A stretch of 64,000 bases of DNA, from positions 1 through 64,000 of the forward strand of contig JASEEY010000002.1 in the NCBI GenBank assembly GCA_030018435.1. Reading direction: 5' to 3'. The DNA is from Methanocellales archaeon. GTDB lineage: Archaea > Halobacteriota > UBA148 > JAUWXC01. The position numbers and the translations under genes are program-made. The notes beneath the pieces were generated by a model. It did no database searches. It was given only the letters and a program-made list of their open reading frames with translations, and was not told where the DNA came from. Positions 18,284 through 28,735 of the stretch are shown here, piece after piece (the first letter of the stretch is position 1; every line of letters starts with the position of its first letter).

Positions 18284-18706
18284 TCACTTGGCGAGGACGC
18301 ATTTGCCACCTGCACCCTCTATTTTGCTCTTCGCGCTCTCGGAAAATTCGCTTGCTGTGATAATCAGCTTTTTCGTCACTTTGCCGCCGCCGAGCACTTT
18401 ATCTACACCAATCTTGTCAACATCGATGTGAATTGCTCCACTTTTTGTTTTTTTTGCAAAAAGCAGGTCGCTAGAAATCTGATCGAGTGTACCAACATTT
18501 ATGGTTGCCTTTTTGCTGATAACTTTAAGCGGCCGCTTGAAGCCGTATTTCCCAAAAGGTCTACCCTCTTGTAATGCCCTAACAAAGTGATGCTTGCAGC
18601 CTCCTGCTCTTCCTCTGCCACCCCTGCTGCCACCACCCCTGCGTTTCTTATGCTTGCCAGCGCCAAAGGTTCTTGATCCCCTGAATTTCTTGGTCTTCTG
18701 CCGCAT
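18284..18706 (-). CDS. rpl15: Large-subunit ribosomal protein uL15
   Basis: 140 aa; RQKTKKFRGSRTFGAGKHKK and a Gly/Arg-rich segment follow. A GTG and three consecutive ATGs overlap the uL30 stop; I chose the last ATG (18706), which gives the family start MRQKTKKFRGS and best spacing from GGTG. The other starts add only Met residues. Confidence 0.95.
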   Translation of the reverse strand: MRQKTKKFRGSRTFGAGKHKKRRGGGSRGGRGRAGGCKHHFVRALQEGRPFGKYGFKRPLKVISKKATINVGTLDQISSDLLFAKKTKSGAIHIDVDKIGVDKVLGGGKVTKKLIITASEFSESAKSKIEGAGGKCVLAK

Positions 18707-18711
18707 CATCA

Positions 18712-19173
18712 TCACCGCATTTGCTTGATCAGCGCGTTAATCTCTTCACCATAAAATCCAAGAGCTCCGCCCTGTTGGAATGTTTTCTTAATACCTCTAT
18801 GACCTTTACGCGGGGGGTGAAGCCTGAATACCGGCTTAAGCTTTGGGACATCTTTGAGTGACACCTTTTTCTCGCATACAGCCTTGGCAAACTCTTCTAT
18901 TGATTTGTACTTCGTGTTTTCTTTTACGTATTCATCCGCAAGTGGTGCACCCCCTTCAAGTTCGCCTCTCTTTCGGAGAATAAGGGCTAGCGAGTCTGCG
19001 TTGATACGTCCCCATGCCACATGGTCTTTCACTTTTTGAATCATGCCCTTGTAGTTTGGTGTTTCGTCTACTATAGTGCAATGGTTAGCCCTATTAAGAC
19101 GCAACATTTTTAGCGTATCTCGCACTTCTGGGCTGAGATTAACGCTACCCCTCAGTCTGATTACCGCGTACAT
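18712..19173 (-). CDS. rpl30: Large-subunit ribosomal protein uL30
   Basis: 153 aa, the long archaeal form; [20 protein letters not shown] and [20 protein letters not shown] are diagnostic. The stop codon overlaps the run of uL15 start codons. Confidence 0.96.
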   Translation of the reverse strand: MYAVIRLRGSVNLSPEVRDTLKMLRLNRANHCTIVDETPNYKGMIQKVKDHVAWGRINADSLALILRKRGELEGGAPLADEYVKENTKYKSIEEFAKAVCEKKVSLKDVPKLKPVFRLHPPRKGHRGIKKTFQQGGALGFYGEEINALIKQMR

Positions 19174-19174
19174 T

Positions 19175-19783
19175 TTAACGCCTCATTATTGCAGTTTGTT
19201 TAAGCGCTTCATAGGTGGCTTGGGCAAAGTTCAAGGTGGTTCTGGTATCTCCTCTAGTTTCGGTCCAAACATCCTTAATGCCCGCCACTGTCAGCACTTT
19301 TTTAGCGGTTTCGCCTGCGGCTATTCCCAGTCCATGCGGTGCTGGCTTAAGCGTGATCGTGGCGCTACCCGCTTTTCCTTTGACTTCAAATGGGACGCTA
19401 TGTGGCCGTTCACATCCACACTCCCAGGAGCCGCAACCTCTCTTAACCGGGACGAGATTCAGTTTGGCCTCAGAGATCGCTTTTTTGATAGCAGGTCCGA
19501 CTTGTACATCCTTGCCACACCCCACCCCGACATAGCCATCATAATTTCCTACAACGACTGTTGCCCTAAACTTCACCCTGCGCCCGGAATCGGTCATCCG
19601 TTGAACCATATTGATGTCCAAAACCTCGTCCACCAACTCTGGTAGTAGAGCGTCTATAATCTGAGGCTCTTTTAGAGGCAATCCAGAGGTGAACACCTCA
19701 TCCAAAGAGGAAATTTGCCCTTCTTGGACCAATCTGCCCAGCTTGGTCTTTGGCACCCAGACTTCTTCTTCACCCAATTCCAT
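19175..19783 (-). CDS. rps5: Small-subunit ribosomal protein uS5
   Basis: 202 aa; the dsRNA-binding core [20 protein letters not shown] and the C-terminal [17 protein letters not shown] are present. uS5 contributes to decoding accuracy. One nucleotide separates it from uL30. Confidence 0.96.
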   Translation of the reverse strand: MELGEEEVWVPKTKLGRLVQEGQISSLDEVFTSGLPLKEPQIIDALLPELVDEVLDINMVQRMTDSGRRVKFRATVVVGNYDGYVGVGCGKDVQVGPAIKKAISEAKLNLVPVKRGCGSWECGCERPHSVPFEVKGKAGSATITLKPAPHGLGIAAGETAKKVLTVAGIKDVWTETRGDTRTTLNFAQATYEALKQTAIMRR

Positions 19784-19788
19784 GATAT

Positions 19789-20334
19789 CTACTCACCTTT
19801 TTTGGCAAATTCGCTCAATATTTTTTTCTTAATTTTATCGAAGTGATTTGGCACGTCCGATTTCAATCCTTTCTCGTTAGCATATTTGGCAATATGATCT
19901 CCCCTAATTCGCCCATCGCTCGGGAATATGGATGGGTCGTGTGGAACCTTCATACCGGCATCAATTATGCCTTTTAGCGCGGCATAAATCCTGGTGCCAT
20001 GCCTTGATGAGTGTAGGCCGATGTCCAACACGCCGTTTCTATGTCCTGCCTTCAATGCCCTCAGACCGAATAACAATCCCGTTAGGTACGCTGTGGGCGT
20101 GTTTCCAGTTGCGCCTTCATATCCAAATTTTTGAAGCTCCGTCGATGTTGCCGATGCTAGAACTACATCTCCTTTTTCACCGGGTGATATAAGTTGCACT
20201 CTCATGTGCCTTGGACTTTTTCGCACCACCACTCGTGGCTTTTGAGATAATAGCAATTTGAGCCTCTGACGGTAGTTCGTCTTGTGCTCTCTTCTGCGTC
20301 TGAACTGAAGCCGGTGCTTTGGACCTTTTGCCAT
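19789..20334 (-). CDS. rpl18: Large-subunit ribosomal protein uL18
   Basis: 181 aa; 5S rRNA-binding protein. [20 protein letters not shown] and [16 protein letters not shown] match archaeal uL18. Located in the usual eL19-uL18-uS5 order. Confidence 0.96.
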   Translation of the reverse strand: MAKGPKHRLQFRRRREHKTNYRQRLKLLLSQKPRVVVRKSPRHMRVQLISPGEKGDVVLASATSTELQKFGYEGATGNTPTAYLTGLLFGLRALKAGHRNGVLDIGLHSSRHGTRIYAALKGIIDAGMKVPHDPSIFPSDGRIRGDHIAKYANEKGLKSDVPNHFDKIKKKILSEFAKKGE

Positions 20335-20335
20335 T

Positions 20336-20791
20336 TTATGTCTCCTTGATAATTCCTATACTTTCCAGGTGGGCGTTAAGGTGTGCGACGCTTCTAAACT
20401 CTCCGCCCTTTGCTTTATTGTAGAGTTTGCGATATGTACTTGCATCTATTTTGCCCTCATCTCTAAGCGTTTTCAGTTTGCGTCTTAGGGCTCTGATGCG
20501 TTTCATCCACTGCTCTTTCCTCGGCATCCTGGCGCCTTTTGCTCCTCTCCTGCTGCCGTGCCCTTTTCGATGCCCGTATTTGCGCTTTGCCATTTTCGCC
20601 CGTACTCGTCCCTTGCTGACACCTTTCTCGGGTTTTCGTTTGATGACCCCTTCCTCAATTAGGGCGCGAACATCAGCTCGCGTAATTGCAGCGGCAATAT
20701 CCTCTGATCTTTTACCATCCATCCATACCCGTGTTTCGCCTACGCCAAGAATCTCAGCAGCCATTCTCCTTTGGTTGGATAGGTCTACCAT
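20336..20791 (-). CDS. rpl19e: Large-subunit ribosomal protein eL19
   Basis: 151 aa; [20 protein letters not shown] and [20 protein letters not shown] are diagnostic. The helical C-terminus is basic. It is archaeal/eukaryotic specific. Confidence 0.96.
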   Translation of the reverse strand: MVDLSNQRRMAAEILGVGETRVWMDGKRSEDIAAAITRADVRALIEEGVIKRKPEKGVSKGRVRAKMAKRKYGHRKGHGSRRGAKGARMPRKEQWMKRIRALRRKLKTLRDEGKIDASTYRKLYNKAKGGEFRSVAHLNAHLESIGIIKET

Positions 20792-20792
20792 G

Positions 20793-21461
20793 TCACTCCT
20801 TCCTCATTGGATTTAATATCTTAATGCCAAGCTCTTCCGCTCTTTCTTCTATATCCAATCGCTTCTTGATACCGACCTTGCTGCTGACCCTAATGGCCTG
20901 CATGGTTGCATCGACCTTTTCAACATCGCTGGGTCTGTGTACCAAGACCTCCTCATAGCCCGATGGATGCAATCCTCTCACTTCTTTAGGACTCCTATAC
21001 CCAATACGCACTAGCGCGCCTTTCGCGGCTATTCCACTGCGCAACTTGTTGTGAAGCCCTCTGGGACGTCTCCAGCTTTCGCCAACCCTCTTTTTCTTGT
21101 GCCAATCATGGCGTCTAAAGGCAGGCTTTTTGCTTTTTTGCCTTTTTCTCACCTTGAGAAGACGTTCTCTAACATCAGAGAGAACTTTGATGGGTTTCTT
21201 TACTGTTTTCTTCTTGGGCACCCTCTTTTTTGCAGGAGCTTTCTTCTTTGCAACTTTCTTTTTAGTTGCAGGCTTGACTTCTCCTGCTGCCTTTTTGATG
21301 TTCTTTGCCAGAGACGCGTTTATACCCTTGACTGCTACGAGATCATCTAATGAGACTTGTTGAATGCTTTCCACAGAGGTAAATCCTGCCTGGTATAGTG
21401 CAGCAGATTTTGCTTTACCCAGTCCCTTTATTTTAGGAAGTCCCTTAACCGCCTTATTCAT
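20793..21461 (-). CDS. rpl32e: Ribosomal protein eL32 with N-terminal helix-hairpin-helix domain
   Basis: 222 aa. The eL32 core starts near residue 95 ([40 protein letters not shown]). Residues 1-60 form a predicted HhH domain ([35 protein letters not shown]), joined by a Lys/Ala/Pro linker at about 63-90. Such an extension is known on some euryarchaeal eL32 proteins. Start ATG 21461 is 3 nt after uL6. Confidence 0.95.
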   Translation of the reverse strand: MNKAVKGLPKIKGLGKAKSAALYQAGFTSVESIQQVSLDDLVAVKGINASLAKNIKKAAGEVKPATKKKVAKKKAPAKKRVPKKKTVKKPIKVLSDVRERLLKVRKRQKSKKPAFRRHDWHKKKRVGESWRRPRGLHNKLRSGIAAKGALVRIGYRSPKEVRGLHPSGYEEVLVHRPSDVEKVDATMQAIRVSSKVGIKKRLDIEERAEELGIKILNPMRKE

Positions 21462-21464
21462 CTC

Positions 21465-21992
21465 TCATTCCTCTACTACATATATCCCGTCTTGGAATAC
21501 CCGGGGATCAAATCTCCTGATTCTGGTCGCCTGCTCGATGTTTGCAGCAGTTTGGCTGACAAGCTCCTTGTCAATGCCTGTGACGATTACTTCGTCACCA
21601 CTCACCTGGACGTTTGAATTGCCCAAGATCTTCACTTTTCTTGGTTTTCTCTCTCCCAAGAAATTGCTAATTGACACTACATCGCCCATGACCTTCACCT
21701 GGATGGGGAAGTGCGAGTAAACGATTCTCAATTTACGCTCAAACCCTTTGCTCACGCCCACCATCATGTTCCTGATATGCGAGGCGAACGTGCCCACAAT
21801 TGCCCTCTCCCTTCTTCTGGGGATTTCAGTGCTCACTACTATTTCCTTGTCCTTCTTTTCAATGCTAATTCCAGGGAACTCAAGCTCGCGTTGCAACTCT
21901 CCTTTTGGACCGGAGACCTTGATAAGGCCCCCTTCTATTTCAACGTTCACGCCTTCTAGGATTGATATTCTCTCTTTAAATTTCTCCATCAT
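21465..21992 (-). CDS. rpl6: Large-subunit ribosomal protein uL6
   Basis: 175 aa; SILEGVNVEIEGGLIKVSGP and FASHIRNMMVGVSKGFERKL are typical. The frame begins with GTG 21998 abutting the uS8 stop; the ATGs at 21992 and 21989 follow AGGTGA and are more likely starts. Confidence 0.95.
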   Translation of the reverse strand: MMEKFKERISILEGVNVEIEGGLIKVSGPKGELQRELEFPGISIEKKDKEIVVSTEIPRRRERAIVGTFASHIRNMMVGVSKGFERKLRIVYSHFPIQVKVMGDVVSISNFLGERKPRKVKILGNSNVQVSGDEVIVTGIDKELVSQTAANIEQATRIRRFDPRVFQDGIYVVEE

Positions 21993-21998
21993 CTTCAC

Positions 21999-22388
21999 CT
22001 AAAATACGTACGCGAGAAGCACGCCTCCTACTCCTCTCTTCTTGGCCTCTCTATGAGACATGACTCCTTCAGGAGTGGAGAGTATGAGGACTCCAAAATC
22101 TCTTGATGGTAAATATATCTTTTCCCATTTTTCAAATTCGCCTTTTTTAACGGAATATCGCGGTTTTACAGCCCCACATTTGTTGATTTTGCCATGCAAC
22201 TTGACTGTGAATTTCCCTCCTTTGTCGTCGATGAGCTCAAATTCGTCAATGTATCCTTCATCCTTCATGACGTTGAGGATGTTACCAATTGGCTTCGATG
22301 CTGGGTATATTGTGCACTCTGGCTTACCAGCGTATTCGGCATTTTTGATTACTGCCAATGCATTTGCAATCGAATCCACTAACGTCAT
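21999..22388 (-). CDS. rps8: Small-subunit ribosomal protein uS8
   Basis: 129 aa; [19 protein letters not shown] and the C-terminal [20 protein letters not shown] match archaeal uS8, a primary 16S rRNA-binding protein. In some archaea uS8 also represses its operon, but nothing here shows that. Confidence 0.97.
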   Translation of the reverse strand: MTLVDSIANALAVIKNAEYAGKPECTIYPASKPIGNILNVMKDEGYIDEFELIDDKGGKFTVKLHGKINKCGAVKPRYSVKKGEFEKWEKIYLPSRDFGVLILSTPEGVMSHREAKKRGVGGVLLAYVF

Positions 22389-22397
22389 CGAATCTCC

Positions 22398-22541
22398 TCA
22401 ATATTTTTTAAACCCCATGTCGCGTGCTACCTCTCTAAAGCACTGACGGCACAGGTAGATACCGTATTTTCTCACCAGCCCTTGTTTTCTTCCACATCTT
22501 TTGCAGGAGTGCGCACCTCGCCCGAATCTCTTGTCCGTCAT
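22398..22541 (-). CDS. rps14: Small-subunit ribosomal protein uS14 (zinc form)
   Basis: A 47-residue protein read directly from the minus strand: it begins [20 protein letters not shown] and ends DMGFKKY. CKRCG...CRQC gives the four zinc ligands of the short uS14 form. Its ATG overlaps the uL5 stop (ATGA) and it ends 9 nt before uS8. Confidence 0.95.
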   Translation of the reverse strand: MTDKRFGRGAHSCKRCGRKQGLVRKYGIYLCRQCFREVARDMGFKKY

Positions 22542-23044
22542 ACCACTTCTACTCCAAACTCTTCTTTCAGAAAGACGATCGTCTCCTCTTTGGACAGTCT
22601 TTGACGGCGGGGCATTTTTTGCAATCCAATTTTCCGTTTCCCAACTCTGTGTCCCGGTCGCTTAAGGGAAACAGTAACGTCCATACCAAATATCCCCACT
22701 TCGGGGTCATACTGCATATTAGGGAAGTCGGTATGCTCCTCAATGCCAAATGAGAAATTGCCTTTTTCGTCTAACTTGGTTTTATCCAGCTTATCGTCCT
22801 TTATCGCAAGTGCGGATTGCAAGAATTTCTTTGCTGCATCTTTCCTGAGCGTTACCTTGCACCCAATGGGCTCTCCTTTTTTGATCCCGAATGCAGGTCT
22901 CGTTTTCTTTGCGATCGTCCTAACCGGTTTTTGTCCCGTTATTTTCGTTATGATGTCCTCGGCGTTGAGTAATTTCTGTCCTCCTTCCCCCAAACTTATA
23001 TTGACCGTGACTTTGTCGATTTTAGGATGCCTCATATCTGTCAT
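22538..23044 (-). CDS. rpl5: Large-subunit ribosomal protein uL5
   Basis: 168 aa; [39 protein letters not shown] and [20 protein letters not shown] are archaeal uL5. Binds 5S rRNA and P-site tRNA. Adjacent to eS4 with no gap. Confidence 0.97.
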   Translation of the reverse strand: MTDMRHPKIDKVTVNISLGEGGQKLLNAEDIITKITGQKPVRTIAKKTRPAFGIKKGEPIGCKVTLRKDAAKKFLQSALAIKDDKLDKTKLDEKGNFSFGIEEHTDFPNMQYDPEVGIFGMDVTVSLKRPGHRVGKRKIGLQKMPRRQRLSKEETIVFLKEEFGVEVV

Positions 23045-23728
23045 TTACTCACCCAGTTCAATCGCTGGCTTTTTGGTGCCGACGACACAAACGTAATCTT
23101 CTATAACCTCAAACTCCTTGTCATTCTCCATAACCACCATGTTTGGTTGCGAACTTCTGAGCAGTTTCAACTCCTTGATCGTTCCAACCTCGCCTAAGTG
23201 CCGTCCACCGGTAATCATCGCTAGATTACCGGGTTTACGTTCTAGACGTTGTTTTATCTTTCGTTGCGGCAGTTCGAGCACGACAGAATCGCCGGGTCGA
23301 TATTCGTTGGTGGCAATGACGTTTGAGCCGTCGTGCAGGTTAAGCAGGATTTTTCCTCCTTTGATCATGGTCTTGTTATTGACCCTGCATAATTTTAGGG
23401 TTGGATCTTTAACGGGGATGGGTATAAACCGCCCTTTTGAATCGAATACTACCCTGTAATGCTTCTTGATGACGGGAATCGAGATTACGTCGAAGATCCC
23501 CACGGGAAATCGATGATCTCGTCTGACCACACCATCTACGAGTACCTGTCCATCGTTCAGCATGTGCTTGACTTCCTTGATGTTATCTCCAAGTTTTAAT
23601 ACATCGCGCAGTATGATGGCAAGCGGCATACATGTCTTATGCGGACCAAGCCTTGGTGTGACGACCCATTTGTGGGTCTTCCTGGCTATTGGCCAAGCGG
23701 TGGGCGCTGAAACCCTTTTTCGATGCAT
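23045..23728 (-). CDS. rps4e: Small-subunit ribosomal protein eS4
   Basis: 227 aa; starts MHRKRVSAPTAWPIARKTHK, followed by an S4-like RNA-binding segment and the KOW-containing C-terminal half (LAMITGGRHLGEVGTIKEL). Archaeal/eukaryotic specific, between uL24 and uL5 as expected. Confidence 0.96.
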   Translation of the reverse strand: MHRKRVSAPTAWPIARKTHKWVVTPRLGPHKTCMPLAIILRDVLKLGDNIKEVKHMLNDGQVLVDGVVRRDHRFPVGIFDVISIPVIKKHYRVVFDSKGRFIPIPVKDPTLKLCRVNNKTMIKGGKILLNLHDGSNVIATNEYRPGDSVVLELPQRKIKQRLERKPGNLAMITGGRHLGEVGTIKELKLLRSSQPNMVVMENDKEFEVIEDYVCVVGTKKPAIELGE

Positions 23729-23735
23729 ATCTATC

Positions 23736-24086
23736 TTACCTCTTTAAACACTCCTCTCTGCGTCTATCCTTGAGGTGTAATTTGATGATTTGAACATTTG
23801 ATGGGCGAATCGGACGTGCTACCTCTGAGTCATCTGCCTTTTTGACGGTGACTCCATCAACGGTTATGACCCCTCGCGTAAGATCAACGCTCTGAACCTT
23901 GCCCTCTGTGCCGGCGTGATCGCCTTTCATTACTTTCACGACATCGCCCTTGATCACGCGAGCATTTCGCTTGGAGTATTTCTCCCTGAGCTCTCTGCCG
24001 AGGGGTGCTCTCAAGAATTTCTGTCGCCTGTGCAATGGTGCCTTCGCCCGTTTCCTGCGCTGTTTTCTTGGTTGTGCCGATGTCAT
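23736..24086 (-). CDS. rpl24: Large-subunit ribosomal protein uL24
   Basis: 116 aa; KOW motif KGDVVKVMKGDHAGTEGKV and N-terminal QPRKQRRKRAKAPLHRRQKF identify the archaeal/eukaryotic uL24 form. It initiates 50S assembly. Confidence 0.96.
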   Translation of the reverse strand: MTSAQPRKQRRKRAKAPLHRRQKFLRAPLGRELREKYSKRNARVIKGDVVKVMKGDHAGTEGKVQSVDLTRGVITVDGVTVKKADDSEVARPIRPSNVQIIKLHLKDRRREECLKR

Positions 24087-24096
24087 TCCTTTTACC

Positions 24097-24495
24097 TCAC
24101 ACGATTATCGTTGCTGCAGATGCGATCTTGGAAAATCTCTCTGCCGCTTCCCTAGCTACTGGGCCTTTGATCTCGGTCCCTTTTGGCTCACCTTTTTCAT
24201 CAGTAAGCACGGCCGCATTGTCCTCAAATTTTACCCTGATGCCGCTTGGGCGCCTGAATTCTTTTTTCTGTCTGATGACCACTGCATGGAACATCTGTTT
24301 CCTCATCTCAGGTGACCCCTTTTTCACGGAAACCACGACCAAGTCTCCTATACCAGCTTTTGGGTATCGCCTTTTTATACCTCTATAATCCTTAACGGCA
24401 ATTATTTGTAACATCCTCGCACCAGTGTTGTCCGCACACTCGAGCAAAGTGCCAGTGTGCACGGAACGCGGAATCTTGGCTTTATGTCCTTTCAT
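24097..24495 (-). CDS. rpl14: Large-subunit ribosomal protein uL14
   Basis: 132 aa; [20 protein letters not shown] and [20 protein letters not shown] match uL14. It overlaps the end of uS17 by 4 nt. Confidence 0.97.
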   Translation of the reverse strand: MKGHKAKIPRSVHTGTLLECADNTGARMLQIIAVKDYRGIKRRYPKAGIGDLVVVSVKKGSPEMRKQMFHAVVIRQKKEFRRPSGIRVKFEDNAAVLTDEKGEPKGTEIKGPVAREAAERFSKIASAATIIV

Positions 24496-24818
24496 TTTTT
24501 TCTAACCTCAATTATCACGAACTTCTTCGTCTTACTCAGCGGACGACACTCCGCTATCTTAACCACATCTCCTTCCTTTGCGTCTATGCAGGGCGGATTG
24601 TGTGCATGAATTTTTGATCGCCTCTTCTCATATTTCCCATACTTGGGCCTCCATCTGGCGAACTCCCGTCGGACAACTGCCGTTTTGTCCATTTTAGAGC
24701 TCACGACCCTACCCTCTAAGACTTGTCCACGTACGGGCAGCGTGCCGTGAAACGGACAGTTTTCATCAGAGCATTCATTTTTTGGTGCTGTTACATCCAA
24801 TCCAATGTCCCTTGCCAT
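24492..24818 (-). CDS. rps17: Small-subunit ribosomal protein uS17
   Basis: 108 aa; an OB-fold protein with [20 protein letters not shown] and [20 protein letters not shown]. The archaeal N-terminal extension includes [10 protein letters not shown]. It starts 3 nt after the RNase P p29 gene. Confidence 0.96.
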   Translation of the reverse strand: MARDIGLDVTAPKNECSDENCPFHGTLPVRGQVLEGRVVSSKMDKTAVVRREFARWRPKYGKYEKRRSKIHAHNPPCIDAKEGDVVKIAECRPLSKTKKFVIIEVRKK

Positions 24819-24821
24819 GCT

Positions 24822-25085
24822 TCAACCTCGAATTCTGTCTTCTGGTTGGAAAAGTAACAATTCGCCATCGACCTTGACTTTAGCTTCAGGCAAGGTAAAT
24901 ACAAAGCTCGCATTCTTTTTTGCCACTCTTTTCTCCTTGCCATCGTGCTCAATGGTGATCATATTCCGCGTCTCATCGATGACATTTCCTTTAATCCCAA
25001 TCAGACTTGGATTTGTGCTCTCAACAACCTTGACGGGGAGCCCAATCAGTTCGTGATGGATTAGGTTTTTCGGTGTGATTTTCAT
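24822..25085 (-). CDS. rnp1: Ribonuclease P protein component 1 (p29/Pop4)
   Basis: 87 aa; an Sm-like fold protein of archaeal RNase P. HELIGLPVKVVESTNPSLIG and GNVIDETRNMITIEHDGKEK match Rpp29. RNase P trims tRNA 5' ends, including those embedded in this operon. The eIF1/SUI1 gene often found beside it is absent. Confidence 0.93.
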   Translation of the reverse strand: MKITPKNLIHHELIGLPVKVVESTNPSLIGIKGNVIDETRNMITIEHDGKEKRVAKKNASFVFTLPEAKVKVDGELLLFQPEDRIRG

Positions 25086-25086
25086 T

Positions 25087-25290
25087 TTACCTCTCTCCTA
25101 GCTCTCTTTGAATCGTTTTGATTCTGGCAATGGTGCGTCGTATTTCTCTAATTCTGCCAGGGTTTTCCGGTGCACCACCAGCAGAAGCCATTGCCCTCTC
25201 CCTGATAAGGTCGCTGCTAAGCTTCGTTATCTGCTCCTCCCTCTCTTCGGGTGTCATTTTTCTTATTTCATCAAGCCTTAGAATTGCCAT
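25087..25290 (-). CDS. rpl29: Large-subunit ribosomal protein uL29
   Basis: 67 aa; [20 protein letters not shown] and the C-terminal [17 protein letters not shown] are typical. Its start overlaps the end of uS3 by 20 nt. Confidence 0.95.
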   Translation of the reverse strand: MAILRLDEIRKMTPEEREEQITKLSSDLIRERAMASAGGAPENPGRIREIRRTIARIKTIQRELGER

Positions 25291-26113
25291 TACTCATCTC
25301 CTTGGCATTGCTCTTGGTTTTTGTTTTAGAGGTTTTCTTAGATTTTTTGATCTTTTCCTTTTTTGCCCTCTTCTCTGGTGCCTCTTCTGGCTTAATCTCT
25401 TCAGCTACTTCTTCTGGTTTTTCAGCCTCTTCCTTGGCCTCTTCAAATTTCTCCTCGACTTTTTTCTCTACCTTTTCAGGTTTTTCTTCAACCTTTCCAA
25501 CCTCAACCTCCTCTGGCGGAGCCCCCACAATCTTGAAGTCATCTGGCAGCTCGACATCCGGCGGGACGATTCTAACCTTCACGCCAATGACGCCCGACTT
25601 TTTGGTCGCGGTGGCAAACCCCTCATCGACGATTCTTTCAACCCCTTCTCCGGCATGTTTGATGTATCCAGCCAATAACTTCTCCGTTCTTTTTCTTGGG
25701 CCCGTCAGCTTTCCGGAGATTATAATCTCACAGCCAAGCCCCCCCGCATCCATTATTCGTTGCAACGTAGAATGACCAGCCTTTCTGAAGTACCATCCTC
25801 TCTCCAGTGCATTTGCCAGGCGGGTCGCCATCATCTGTGCGTTTAGTTCAGGTTTTGTAACCTCTTGTACATCGATTTGGGGATTATCCATATGGAATCT
25901 GGTGTCCAGCTCTTTGGTCAGCTCGTTTATGGTTTTTCCAGCTTTTCCGATGACCATCCCTGGTTTTTCTGCATAAATCGTGATCTGCGTACCCATGGGC
26001 GTCCTGGTGATCTTCATCCCCCCATAGCCGACCCTCTCCAGTTTCTTGGCAAAGTACTCTTGTAATTGGGACTTCTTCAGCCCCTCCTGAACGAATTTCT
26101 TTTCGGTGGCCAT
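25271..26113 (-). CDS. rps3: Small-subunit ribosomal protein uS3 with long charged C-terminal tail
   Basis: 280 aa. The KH domain ([20 protein letters not shown]) and C-terminal domain ([20 protein letters not shown]) end near residue 200. The remaining 75 or so residues are almost only Glu, Lys, Ala, Pro and Val, a likely disordered tail as in other euryarchaeal uS3 proteins but longer than most. The tail's coding sequence runs into the uL29 gene. Confidence 0.95.
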   Translation of the reverse strand: MATEKKFVQEGLKKSQLQEYFAKKLERVGYGGMKITRTPMGTQITIYAEKPGMVIGKAGKTINELTKELDTRFHMDNPQIDVQEVTKPELNAQMMATRLANALERGWYFRKAGHSTLQRIMDAGGLGCEIIISGKLTGPRKRTEKLLAGYIKHAGEGVERIVDEGFATATKKSGVIGVKVRIVPPDVELPDDFKIVGAPPEEVEVGKVEEKPEKVEKKVEEKFEEAKEEAEKPEEVAEEIKPEEAPEKRAKKEKIKKSKKTSKTKTKSNAKEMSNGNSKA

Positions 26114-26574
26114 TATTCCACCTCTTCTATGATAAGTTCGACCGTTACGGTCTCGGTATCTTTGGGAGTCGCCCTTCCCATCGCCCTGGGCATCATTCCT
26201 GGAATTACACGCCCTTTCTTGGTGGCGATGTGTTTGATCATCATCCGTTCCGGGTCCAGCCCTTTGTACTCAGCGTTGCTTCTGGCATTGGCGATGAGCT
26301 GGAGCATTTCGGCGGCAGCTTTTTTTGGATATCGTCCAGCATACCATCTGTCCAGTCCCCTTTTGTGGCCAACGTCTCTCTTGTGCCGTTTGAATGGTAC
26401 CACCCTCTTCATGGCGACGACATCCTCTAAGAAGGACTTTGCCTCGGTTATGTGCATTCCTCTCAATTCCCTGCATATTTCCAATGCGTGTTTGGGCGAG
26501 ATGTGCACCTCATGAATCATGGCCTTTGCCATTTTATCGGCTTCCGCCTCCGTGGAATAATCAACTCTCGACAT
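26113..26574 (-). CDS. rpl22: Large-subunit ribosomal protein uL22
   Basis: 153 aa; [20 protein letters not shown] and [20 protein letters not shown] match archaeal uL22, which lines the exit tunnel. Its last base overlaps the uS3 start. Confidence 0.96.
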   Translation of the reverse strand: MSRVDYSTEAEADKMAKAMIHEVHISPKHALEICRELRGMHITEAKSFLEDVVAMKRVVPFKRHKRDVGHKRGLDRWYAGRYPKKAAAEMLQLIANARSNAEYKGLDPERMMIKHIATKKGRVIPGMMPRAMGRATPKDTETVTVELIIEEVE

Positions 26575-26578
26575 GTCA

Positions 26579-26986
26579 TCACTTCAACGGCACGTACTTG
26601 CTCGACCTTGTTGCGCCTATACCAGCGCTTCCGTGCACAACCTTTTTTCGCGTTAGCGCAAACTCTCCCAGATGATGTCCAATCATCTCCGGCTGAATTT
26701 TTACTCTGATGAACTGCTTGCCATCATGCACCTCAAATTCCCGGCCAATCATCTCTGGCAGTATGATCATATCCCGCAGATGCGTTCTGATCATGGATTC
26801 GCCCTTCCTGATGCGTGCCAACAATTTCTTGTGCGTTTCTGGCAATCCTCGCTTGACGACCCTGCGCGCTCTTGCGGGCAGCAGCTCGGCAATTTCCTCC
26901 AGCCTCATATTTTTCAGTTCATCGAGGGTATGTCCCCTATATGTGAACGCCTCTTTTCTCTTGGGCAACTTAGTCTCGACGGCCAT
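26579..26986 (-). CDS. rps19: Small-subunit ribosomal protein uS19
   Basis: 135 aa; [40 protein letters not shown] and [17 protein letters not shown] are archaeal uS19. It sits 4 nt downstream of uL2. Confidence 0.97.
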   Translation of the reverse strand: MAVETKLPKRKEAFTYRGHTLDELKNMRLEEIAELLPARARRVVKRGLPETHKKLLARIRKGESMIRTHLRDMIILPEMIGREFEVHDGKQFIRVKIQPEMIGHHLGEFALTRKKVVHGSAGIGATRSSKYVPLK

Positions 26987-26990
26987 ATCA

Positions 26991-27710
26991 TCACCTCTTC
27001 CCCTTTCCGGTTCTTCGCGCTCCTATGGATCCAACCTTTCTTCCTGGAGGAGCGCCTTTGCCCACAGTTTTTGGCTTTCCAGGATGTTGCTTACCTCCGC
27101 CACCGAATGGGTGATCCACCGCATTCATTGCGACACCTCTCACCCTTGGATATTTCCCTGCCCGTGCTCTCATTTTATGATATTTTTTACCCGCTTTGAG
27201 GAACGGTTTATCTGTTCGACCTCCACCTGCGACAACGCCGATCGTGGCTCTGCATTTGGGGTCTAGCCACTTAGTCTTGCCGCTTGGTAGCTGGACTACG
27301 GTTTTATGAAGGTCATGAGCGACGAGAACCGCATATGTGCCTGACGACCTCGCGAAAGAACCGCCACCTTTTGGTCTGCTCTCCACGTTGCATATAAGCG
27401 TCCCCTCAGGAATCTCTGCAAGGAGCAATGTATTACCAGGCTTGATTTCTGCGGATATGCCACATGCGATCACGTCACCGACTGCGATACCCTCTGGTAT
27501 GAGAATGTATTGTTTATCGCCGTTTTCAAACATGACCTTGGCAATTGGTGCACTTCTAGCGGGATCGTGCTCTATGCTGATAACCTCTCCCTTAACGGTT
27601 TCGTCAACGCCCGTCTTTGGGTGTTTGAGCTCTGCCTTGTATCGGTGGGATGGTGCCCTATATGTTGGCGTTCCCTTTCCTCTGCGTTGAGATTTGATCC
27701 TTTTTCCCAT
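26991..27710 (-). CDS. rpl2: Large-subunit ribosomal protein uL2
   Basis: 239 aa; peptidyl-transferase-region protein. It contains [20 protein letters not shown], the [20 protein letters not shown] segment with the conserved His, and [15 protein letters not shown] start at ATG 27710 with GAGG 8 nt upstream; the longer frame to 27749 overlaps uL23 and adds unrelated residues. Confidence 0.96.
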   Translation of the reverse strand: MGKRIKSQRRGKGTPTYRAPSHRYKAELKHPKTGVDETVKGEVISIEHDPARSAPIAKVMFENGDKQYILIPEGIAVGDVIACGISAEIKPGNTLLLAEIPEGTLICNVESRPKGGGSFARSSGTYAVLVAHDLHKTVVQLPSGKTKWLDPKCRATIGVVAGGGRTDKPFLKAGKKYHKMRARAGKYPRVRGVAMNAVDHPFGGGGKQHPGKPKTVGKGAPPGRKVGSIGARRTGKGKR

Positions 27711-27723
27711 CTTCTTTGCCTCA

Positions 27724-27975
27724 CTAGAATATTCCCAATCTGCTCGCAATCTCCTCGGCTGAATCCTCTGGCGACAGCGTGACTATTGCTTTTTTCTGCC
27801 CTTTTGTCGTCATCATCGTCCTGACGTTGATAACCGTGACATCGTACAGTCTTTCAATTTCTTTCTCGATCTGCTCTTTTGTCGCATTGACATCAACCAG
27901 AAATTGGAGTTTGTTTTCGGCGCTCATCTGGATGGTTGCCTTTTCCGTTATGAATGGATGCTTGATTATCGTCAT
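27724..27975 (-). CDS. rpl23: Large-subunit ribosomal protein uL23
   Basis: 83 aa; [20 protein letters not shown] is the family start. It is the docking site for SRP and the translocon at the exit tunnel. Its ATG overlaps the uL4 stop. Confidence 0.97.
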   Translation of the reverse strand: MTIIKHPFITEKATIQMSAENKLQFLVDVNATKEQIEKEIERLYDVTVINVRTMMTTKGQKKAIVTLSPEDSAEEIASRLGIF

Positions 27976-28730
27976 CTGAGCGCACCCTCCAGTTTAGATA
28001 ATGCGGATTTCGTCCAGATCGTTAGCCTGCCGGGCTGCGTGCCTGGCGCCAGCAACTCCGCATTTAGCTGGTTTACCGTTACCACATCCACTCCAGGCAG
28101 ATTGCACGCTGCCTTGGAAATACCCCTATCTTCAGAAACTACGATCAGAAGACTCTTTTTGCGCTTATACTTTCTCCCTCTCATCTTGCCTTTACCTGCT
28201 CGGATTTTCTTTCCTCCCTTGGCCCGGAGGACGTCATCCCATAGGTTGGCAGTTTGCAGAAATTCTATCACATCGGACGTCTTTTTCACTTTTTCTAAAG
28301 AATTCTCGACGACGAGCGGCACTTTTGCCCCGAATTTGTGCCCTCTACTCTTGACCAGCTCGGCATTGGCAGTCGCAGCAATTGCAGATCGTATGGCTTT
28401 TCTCCGTTCCTTTGCGTTAATTTTCTCGGAGAGGATTTTTTGGGGCTTGGATGGGTGTGCTCTACGCCCACCTACTGCTTGTGGCACTCTAGCGACTCTA
28501 CTACCGCCCTTGATTCGTGGCGCTCTGGAGACACCTCTGCCGGTACCCCATCCTTCGGCTGATGTCCGCATTCCAGCATATATGTCAGGACCGTAAGGCT
28601 GCAGCCTGTTGGCCTGCGCTGCAAGGACCGCCCTTTTTATCAGGTCAGGCCTGTATTCTTCCTCGAAGACCTTGGGTAACTCTACCTTTCCCTTGACTTT
28701 TCCCGATAAACCTATGAGTTGCACCTTCAT
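27972..28730 (-). CDS. rpl4: Large-subunit ribosomal protein uL4
   Basis: 252 aa; [40 protein letters not shown] and [20 protein letters not shown] are archaeal uL4. ATGs at 28739 and 28736 overlap the uL3 stop, but ATG 28730 gives the family start MKVQL with AAGG about 9 nt upstream. Confidence 0.95.
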   Translation of the reverse strand: MKVQLIGLSGKVKGKVELPKVFEEEYRPDLIKRAVLAAQANRLQPYGPDIYAGMRTSAEGWGTGRGVSRAPRIKGGSRVARVPQAVGGRRAHPSKPQKILSEKINAKERRKAIRSAIAATANAELVKSRGHKFGAKVPLVVENSLEKVKKTSDVIEFLQTANLWDDVLRAKGGKKIRAGKGKMRGRKYKRKKSLLIVVSEDRGISKAACNLPGVDVVTVNQLNAELLAPGTQPGRLTIWTKSALSKLEGALR

Positions 28731-28735
28731 GATCA

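Noticed and set aside
25290-25500. Glu/Lys-rich repetitive coding sequence suggestive of a repeat region
   Set aside because: It is the low-complexity tail of uS3, a known trend in euryarchaea, not a DNA repeat element.
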